Below, piece after piece: positions 1-64,000 of a stretch of 64,000 nt of DNA. Source of the stretch: Amorphochlora amoebiformis (Eukaryota; Cercozoa; Chlorarachniophyceae); contig BAAHQB010000089.1 of the NCBI GenBank assembly GCA_054601695.1, positions 310,001 to 374,000 of the forward strand, read 5' to 3'. Made by a program: the position numbers and the translations under genes. Each line of letters opens with the position of its first letter. Position 1 is the stretch's first letter. The notes below the pieces were generated by a model. It did not search any database. It was given only the letters and a program-made list of their open reading frames with translations, and was not told the origin of the DNA.

Positions 1-17
1 ATTGTCCGCAGGGGTAA

Positions 18-71
<54 letters not shown>

Positions 72-115
72 TGAATTTTGAGCCTCTTCTTTGGTCCATT
101 GTCCGTAGGGGTTAG

Positions 116-183
<68 letters not shown>

Positions 184-303
184 TCTGAATTTCTTGAGCC
201 TCTTCTTTGGTCCATTGTCCGTAGGGGTTAGTGTAATATATATATTATGTATGTATATATATATATATATATATATGTATATACATGTACATATGTGTGT
301 ATA

Positions 304-346
<43 letters not shown>

Positions 347-676
347 AATATGTATGCATATAGGTATGTATCTACATGTGGGTATATCAAACACTGAAAC
401 AGGCCGGGCCCACGACCCTGGCAGGCGCCCAAGTGCGAGCGTGTTTGCTTCGACCCTACGGGAAGCGGCCACGAAACTACAAGAAAGGCTAGAGTCACGT
501 GAGAGGGCTAGACCTGGGCTTCGAAGCAGGTGTGTGCATGTTTGCGTGTGTATTTAAGCGAATTCTGCGGTAGATGTGGATATTTTACATATGAATAATG
601 ATTATTAATGTGTTTGCTAAAGCGGTTATTCTTCCTGTGATAAACATATGTTGGTGGATAGATGTGTACACACATA

Positions 677-722
<46 letters not shown>

Positions 723-853
723 CCACGTTACGTGTGTATGTGCGTGTGTATGTATGTGTGTGTGTGTGTAACCAAATATACAGCTACCACATACCACCTG
801 AAATTTTTTTTTTTTCTAGGAAACCAACACTGTTCTCGAGGAAGAGGAGATAA
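1..853 (+). CDS. 3' exons of an unidentified gene (partial)
   Basis: The window opens at the end of an exon (to 13), followed by a consensus donor GTAAGT at 14-19. An internal exon runs 403-529, between AG at 401-402 and GTGTGT at 530; only one frame is open, and it contains the charged, helix-like stretch [19 protein letters not shown] terminal exon follows a T-run plus CTAG at 820-853. The phase carried from 403-529 (two bases left over) fits, giving a basic tail ending LFSRKRR and a TAA stop at 851-853. Two short copies of the first exon edge plus a decayed donor (GTTAGT) lie at 69-118 and 182-235. No family is recognised. The exon model is inferred from splice sites and phase only; the N-terminus lies outside the window. 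Confidence 0.45.
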
Positions 854-1373
854 TCTGGGTAATCATAGGTCTGGTAGTTAGTTGCCTCTGAATGGCTCCT
901 ACTAGACTTCTCAGAGCTCGGTGAATTACTAGTACAATATTACAGTTGCGCGGCCGAGTTAAATTAAATTAATTTATCGCGATTGTTTACGTAATCCGGG
1001 CTAGGAAACAACCAAGTTTAGTTTACAACTAGTATCCATCCGAGGTGAAATTGAATACATATTTCTGTATATATGTGTATACATATTCTAGATATTACCT
1101 AGATTACAGATAGATACATACATATAAACTAGATAAACATGTTTAGGTTAGAATATAATTTACTAGGCCTGCTAAGCCTAGTAACTTAGTAGTAAGTACT
1201 AGCTAGACTAGGCTAGACTAGTAGAGTACCGCTGGCGGTGATACATCAGTATTGTACTTGTAACTTGCATATCAGTATATCTGCTAGATCTCGTATATAT
1301 GAATGTAATCATGTTTTAAATAGTTTAAACGCAAGTAATTTAGATAACAGATAATTTCGATAATCTAGATAAT
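854..1373. other. intergenic spacer between convergent 3' ends
   Basis: About 500 bp without microsatellite and without a convincing exon. It is AT-rich and dense in CTAG (runs of TCTAGA and CTAGACTAG). The same CTAG-rich texture recurs in the other spacers between 3' ends (18380-18966, 49040-49528, 60724-61430), so it looks like the unexpanded intergenic background of this genome. Nothing else is seen. Confidence 0.5.
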
Positions 1374-2157
<784 letters not shown>

Positions 2158-2326
2158 CGGAAATACAATAATTGGAATAGAATAGATAGATGAGAGGTGT
2201 GCGAGGGGATCTCGGAGGGTCGAATGAGCGGCGGGTGCATTCGGATTCTTACGGTGGTCGTATCCTAATGTCTCGGAATTCCCTATGAGAGTGATTCTAG
2301 CCTTGACGGCCGGTCACTACAATTTT
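2158..2326. promoter_or_regulatory. putative divergent promoter
   Basis: A non-repetitive stretch directly upstream of the ATG at 2327 (+) and of a candidate ATG at 2157 (-). It contains GGGGATCTCGG at about 2209; a near-identical GGGGATCTCCG occurs in the divergent promoter at 28511-28713. No TATA box is seen. The promoter role is inferred from position. Confidence 0.35.
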
Positions 2327-7969
<5,643 letters not shown>

Positions 7970-7982
7970 GATATATATACAC

Positions 7983-8014
<32 letters not shown>

Positions 8015-8017
<3 letters not shown>

Positions 8018-8669
8018 GGTTACCGCTAGGGCTTAGGTTTAGAGGGTTACGATTACTGCTAGGGCTACGATTACTGCTAGGGCCAGGTTTAGAGGGTTAC
8101 GATTACCGCTAGGGCTTAGGGTTAGAGGGTTACGATTACCGCTAGGGCTTAGGTTTATAGGTTTACGGTTACCGCTAGGGCTTAGTTTTAGAGGGTTACA
8201 GTTAGGACTTAGGGTTATAGGGTTACTGGTAGGGCTTACGTTTAGAGGTTACGGTTACCGCTAGGGCTTAGGTTTAGAGGGTTACGGTTACGGCTTCTGC
8301 TTAGGTTTAGAGGGTTACAGTTACCGCTAGGGTTAGGTTTAGAGGGTTACGGTTACCGTAGGCTTAGGTTTAGAAGGATACGATTACGGCTAGAGCTTGG
8401 GTTTGAAGAGTTACGGTTACCGCTAGGGCTTAGGTTTAGAGGGTTACGGTTACCGTGGGCTTAGCTTTAGAGGGTTACGGTTACCGCTAGGGTTAGGTTT
8501 AGATGGTTACGGTTACCGCTAGGGCTTAGGGTTATACGGTTACGATTACGGCTAGAGCTTAGGTTTGAAGAGTTACGGTTACCGTTAGGGCTTAGGTTTA
8601 GAGGCTAGGGCTTAGGTTTAGAGTTTACAGTTACCACTAGGGTTACGGTTACCACTAGCGCTTAGGGTT

Positions 8670-8670
<1 letters not shown>
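8015..8670 (+). repeat. degenerate ~30-bp satellite related to telomeric sequence
   Basis: About 20 imperfect units of the type GGTTACCGCTAGGGCTTAG then GTTTAGAG. The unit resembles decayed TTAGGG mixed with GGTTAC. It is dense in potential acceptors (TTTAG, CTTAG) and donors (GTTACC, GTTACG). An exon needed to join the 7935 exon to the 8926 exon in phase would have to lie in or beside this array; I could not pick one. Confidence 0.85.
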
Positions 8671-8731
<61 letters not shown>

Positions 8732-8869
8732 GTGTTATATTACATATACATACATATATAATGTATATATATATATAACCCTCTAGACGTAAGCCCTAGC
8801 AGTAACCGAAACCCTTTTTTAGCCATAAGCCCTAGTCGTAACTGTAAACACTTAACCCTACGCCCTAAC

Positions 8870-18379
<9,510 letters not shown>

Positions 18380-18966
18380 ACCAGAAAAATGCGCAAAGTC
18401 ATTTCGACATTATGATGTTGACGAAAATGATGACGATATTACGCGATTGTGTTCCATGATACTTAAAAGGAAAACCACGCAACGGTACAAGTTTAAGTCG
18501 AATATAAATTTAGTCATCTAGTTATAGCTCGAGTTCGCTTTGCGTGGCCGTGGGACAACTGTGGGACAACTGGGGGACAAATCTTGGGAAAATATATATA
18601 TAGAAAATGATGAAAAGGCTCTTATGAGCAGTCGCAAGATCTAGGCATTACACATCTGTACATCTCCTTCCAAGATATCTAGCGTATCTGGTATATCGAG
18701 GACTTGAATCTGATCATTGCTGTTAATTATAATCGACCAATCATGATAAGATAACATTACCTCTGGTACTGATCCGTCTAGTGTACTGGATGTGCTGAAT
18801 ATGTATATATATATATATACATGTATGTAGGTATATATATATATATATATATATATACTGTTTAATGTTTCCGCAGTTATACCATGATTAACTTTCGCGC
18901 AGTTCGCGTTAATAATATCGACACCAGTGGTACTAGCGGCTATATATAGACAAGACTAGAAGACCC
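18380..18966. other. spacer between convergent genes
   Basis: 3'-to-3' spacer between the zinc-finger stop (18379) and the YJU2 stop (18967), so it should hold both 3' UTRs. It is mostly unique AT-rich DNA with two short (TA)n runs near 18800-18860. A short direct repeat (GGGACAACTG, three times) lies at about 18551-18579. No exon is seen. Confidence 0.6.
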
Positions 18967-28510
<9,544 letters not shown>

Positions 28511-28713
28511 ACTTTTGGTCTATGTACGCTGTATCCCTCTTCGGGGTTGCGAGCTTCCCTCCACGGCTCTGTCACTCTAATTTGTCACACTTACTCGGGT
28601 TACGGAATCCATGCAAAACCCCCCGGGGATCTCCGATACTATTGGCCCATTATATTAAAAAACCAATATCCTCATAATGTACTTTCCTATATCCTTCACT
28701 ACAAGATTCCCCG
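28511..28713. promoter_or_regulatory. divergent promoter between YJU2 and the + gene at 28714
   Basis: 203 bp of unique DNA between the YJU2 ATG (28510, -) and an ATG at 28714 (+). It holds CCAAT boxes in both orientations (ATTGG at 28641-28645, CCAAT at 28663-28667), a CCCCGGGG core near 28617-28628 and GGGGATCTCCG, which recurs in the 2158-2326 promoter. Position and CCAAT pairing suggest a shared bidirectional promoter; the CCAAT role is general eukaryotic knowledge. Confidence 0.55.
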
Positions 28714-29336
28714 ATGGAGGCCGTCTACTCTCGGGCGCTTCTCCTGGCCCTCCTCCCGGTTGCCCTCGATGCCTCCCGCTGTCTCTCATGGGTGGAATCA
28801 AAGTCCTCAACCACCGCAAGCCCTCAGATCTTAACGATAAACTCTCGCGCGATTTGTGCAATGGTCGGAGGCAGCGAGCAGGCAGCGAGCTGCAGTTCCG
28901 AAGGGACCTGCTCTCTTCAACCCGACCCTGTGGACGTTGGATTGGTGGAATTCGAGGGGTGCAAGAACGGAAATGGTGTCGAGGCCCTTTCTCGGGTAGC
29001 AGAGGTCGACGAAGGGTGTGGGGTAAGATGGAGGTTCCTGACTTATGACGTTTGGCCCATCGGCTCGGTAATGGGGTTTTGGAGATGAGTTTTTTAATAT
29101 TATATATACGGTGGTTTTAAAATGGGCCAGGAGAATGTAGTTCTTTTCATGTCGGAAGTGTGGAAGCGTGTCTGTGGGGACTTGGGACTGTAAGGAAAGC
29201 CCGCACGACGTGTACATTTGGTCGATTGGATTCTATGAGTAGATATCGTATTTTACCGGGTACAAGGGTTTTGGTGGTTTTCATTAAGAATAACGAGGAG
29301 AATATATTTGATTTCTTGACAGATACTTTGTTTTGA
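28714..29336 (+). CDS. signal-peptide-like protein, or 5' exons of the dioxygenase gene
   Basis: ATG at 28714 opens MEAVYSRALLLALLPVALDA, a typical signal peptide with small residues before the likely cleavage site. Exon 1 is 28714-29022 (donor GTAAGA), exon 2 is 29131-29189 (donor GTAAGG), and exon 3 runs 29243-29336 (TGA), giving 153 residues in phase. Introns are short (108 and 53 bp) and not repetitive. The mature part is Cys- and acid-rich with no family I recognise. Alternative: exon 3 ends at 29267 and a further exon 29323-29355 (ILCFDFEMIGY) leads in phase to the exon at 29555. The strong acceptor TTTCTTGACAG at 29322 and the lack of room for another promoter favour this, giving one 499-residue secreted or ER dioxygenase. 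Confidence 0.5.
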
Positions 29337-29455
29337 CTTCGAGATGATTGGATATGTTTGTCCAATATATATTTTGTGTATATACACATGTGTACATACG
29401 AATCCAGATGTAGTAAATATGTGTGACTGTGTGTGCTTATGTATGTTTACTCGTG

Positions 29456-29512
<57 letters not shown>

Positions 29513-29554
29513 ATATAATATATACATGTAAGTATATATAAAAAATATATTTAG

Positions 29555-48183
<18,629 letters not shown>

Positions 48184-48236
48184 ATTTCGAATGTAAAGCT
48201 CTTTTATTTATATATATAAATAATTTATTTTATATA

Positions 48237-48321
<85 letters not shown>

Positions 48322-48392
48322 CCCAATGTAAAGATATATATTTACATATACAAAGATATTACATGTAAATATAATACTTACATATATCTATA

Positions 48393-48434
<42 letters not shown>

Positions 48435-48456
48435 TTCATATATATTCCCAATGTAA

Positions 48457-48501
<45 letters not shown>

Positions 48502-48638
48502 TATATTACATATACACATATACATATGCATATTACATATAATATATATTATGTACTATACATATACATATATATATATATATATATGTCTTACATGAAG
48601 CCTGTAATATATATTAACGTACTGTACATACTTGCATG

Positions 48639-48688
<50 letters not shown>

Positions 48689-48769
48689 TATATGTGCTCT
48701 AGATATAGGGTTGCGTGTAGGAAGACAACCTTCTTACAGGCACACATATCTATGCGTATATATATATAT

Positions 48770-48800
<31 letters not shown>

Positions 48801-48844
48801 ATATATATATATATATATGTAGGATTGGTAATATATCATATACA

Positions 48845-48882
<38 letters not shown>

Positions 48883-48982
48883 GGTATATTTCATATGAAG
48901 ATAACATTCCTGAATACCTAATTGTACGTGTGTACAGGCACAAATGTCAATGTACAAATACATATTTAGGTAATATATAAAA

Positions 48983-49014
<32 letters not shown>

Positions 49015-49528
49015 CACTTATATATATACCTATATACTCCAGGCATATACATGGGCAACTTGGCTTCCGAACTACGGCACCGTTAGATTACATTTCACAC
49101 CTAGAGCTGGATATCCTGAGCACTACAAATATACTAAACTCTAATATTAGAGGTATATATAGGTATAGTATAGAGTGGAAGTTTTTTTCTAGAAGGCAAT
49201 ACCAGTAGCCCTTACGTAAAACTTGTAGAAAGTATATTAACTTGATTATGATATATCATACTGCTAGCTTAATTATACTGACTTTTAGTCTTTAGTAAGA
49301 GTATGCGTGATATTTCAATTTTTGAAATATTAATTTTTCAGATATCACTGTGACGATTTTTTCTAAAATGTAATTACTTTTGTATCATTTATATCATACA
49401 AATTTAGGTTTGTCAGTATCATAATTAAATTCTCCGAAGTTGATCAAAGGCTAGAAAGGGAAATTTCTAGAATTTACTAGATTTTTACTATGTATAGTTG
49501 AAGTCGCTAGGTGTCGCAGTGTCGGTCG
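48184..49528. other. spacer between convergent dioxygenase and CMSS1 genes
   Basis: 3'-to-3' spacer. The first ~850 bp is (TA)n with copies of the post-stop sequence (CCCAATGTAAAGATATAT at about 48321 and 48448) and of a TACAGGCACA motif (about 48735 and 48932). From 49040 it is unique AT-rich, CTAG-containing sequence. No exon is seen. Confidence 0.6.
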
Positions 49529-58044
<8,516 letters not shown>

Positions 58045-58189
58045 CGTCGGTGAGATTCTCCGAGTTTCCTGAGATCATACTCTCCGATCTACTTTTACGT
58101 GGTTTTAATGTAATCCCGGGATTACAAGGGGATAGCGGCCATCAATAGGCACAGTCCGTTACTACCGGGTTCCGATTTTGCCGCCAGTG
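58045..58189. promoter_or_regulatory. divergent promoter between CMSS1 and the + gene at 58190
   Basis: 145 bp of unique DNA between two ATG codons facing apart. It contains a perfect 18-bp palindrome at 58109-58126 (TGTAATCCCGGGATTACA), near the centre, and AAGGGGATAGC. A bidirectional regulatory site is the natural inference; no known factor is assigned. Confidence 0.55.
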
Positions 58190-60723
<2,534 letters not shown>

Positions 60724-61430
60724 TATTACATATCCAACCTCAACTTGACTTCCCTACGTGTATACACTAGCATATGCTAGACAATTCCCTATTCCAACTC
60801 TAGATCCAAAACGACGATTTTCAAATGCATCGGAATATATTTTGTTGATTCTGAGTGAGATATTTCTAACAAATACACACAAATATAGGAATACTAGATA
60901 CAATACACATGTCACGCAACGTGACGCAAGCTTTTCTAGTGTTTTAAGTCTGCGGCTTAGGACTTGATTGCAAGGTCATCCGGGTTGTTAGCAAGATTTT
61001 CCGATAGTTCAGGTGGTGAGGTATATACAGCTGGACGGCGTTGTACTTGTACTCATGGACCAAGTTTCTGTCATAATTAATGTTCAAACTTTCGATAACA
61101 AGACGAGATTTTTACAAAATCTACTAGTTAAGAACTAGAAGAAGTCACGGTCGTTGTAAATGAAATACGGAAATAATAATCATAAGGTTAAGGAGTGCTG
61201 AAATCATTTACACTAGATCTGGAACCAATATCACTAGACGAGTTACAATCTAGTATCAGAATGATCTAGAGAAAAACGAGAGCTAGTATACTATCACGTA
61301 GTATCAGTAGCGACACTACGTCTACTGTCTTGACTTTTTTGATTTCATCGATTTAATCCACTCCAAGCGCACCTATTTAAAACATGTAAAATATTAGATA
61401 GAATTATCTAGATTATAATTATATTATATA
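60724..61430. other. spacer after the 3' end of the 58190 gene
   Basis: Unique AT-rich sequence with CTAG-rich stretches like the other 3' spacers. No open frame with splice sites was found. From about 61430 (TA)n begins again. Confidence 0.6.
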
Positions 61431-61454
61431 TAGTGTATGTATATTTATATTTAC

Positions 61455-61519
<65 letters not shown>

Positions 61520-61637
61520 CATATATATGTACATGTATATCTGATTATGTGTGTGTACTATGAAGATATGTAATATATATATATATATACATATATATAG
61601 ATATATATATATTATATACTCAGTACTATATATTTTG

Positions 61638-61681
<44 letters not shown>

Positions 61682-61682
61682 T

Positions 61683-61740
<58 letters not shown>

Positions 61741-61761
61741 ACACACCATACTAGCATATAC

Positions 61762-61808
<47 letters not shown>

Positions 61809-61826
61809 TGCATATGCATATTGTAA

Positions 61827-61863
<37 letters not shown>

Positions 61864-61870
61864 TTATGAT

Positions 61871-64000
<2,130 letters not shown>

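Overview
This is a nuclear window from an intron-rich microbial eukaryote, probably a protist or alga; the species cannot be named from the sequence. Telomere-type TTAGGG/CCCTAA repeats occur in the interior, and no chromosome end is visible. By eye most of the window is (TA)n microsatellite, with long GA/CT tracts and telomere-like blocks. Open reading frames over these tracts read as Tyr-Ile, Ser-Leu or Glu-Arg repeats and are not genes. The real genes are cut into exons of about 20-380 nt that sit as islands between the repeats, and almost every intron is made of repeat. I rebuilt the genes by hand from AG/GT sites, reading-frame phase across every junction and protein-family motifs.

Layout: (A) 3' exons of an unidentified + gene, 1-853. 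(M) A weak - gene, 1374-2157. (B/C) A + gene, 2327-18379, with a Pro/Gln-rich N-terminus (2327-7969) and two C2H2 zinc fingers (8926-18379), most likely one gene. (YJU2) A complete 12-exon homologue of splicing factor YJU2/CCDC94 (CWC16 family), -, 18967-28510. (F/G) A + signal-peptide-like ORF at 28714-29336, followed by a PhyH-type Fe(II)/2-oxoglutarate dioxygenase, 29555-48183, with at least 20 exons; these may be one gene. An antisense, internally deleted Ty1/copia element (34658-37567) sits in one of its introns. (CMSS1) A complete homologue of Cms1/CMSS1, a small-subunit ribosome biogenesis protein, -, 49529-58044. (K) A basic unidentified protein, +, 58190-60723. (L) A partial - gene, about 61871-64000. 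If B/C and F/G are each one gene, the genes alternate strictly in strand: neighbours share short intergenic starts (145-203 bp for the clear pairs) and converge at their 3' ends.

The most unusual feature is a recurring pattern here called exon-edge arrays. On the upstream side of an exon the intron carries tandem copies of acceptor plus the 5' part of that exon. On the downstream side it carries copies of the 3' part plus donor. Each copy is separated by (TA)n or telomeric repeat. The pattern recurs in all four large genes, with up to about a dozen copies, and should present the spliceosome with many decoy sites. Telomere-like repeats themselves provide working donors (GTAACCC, GTTAGGG) and acceptors (CCCTAAG). 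I recognise no tRNA, rRNA or CRISPR.
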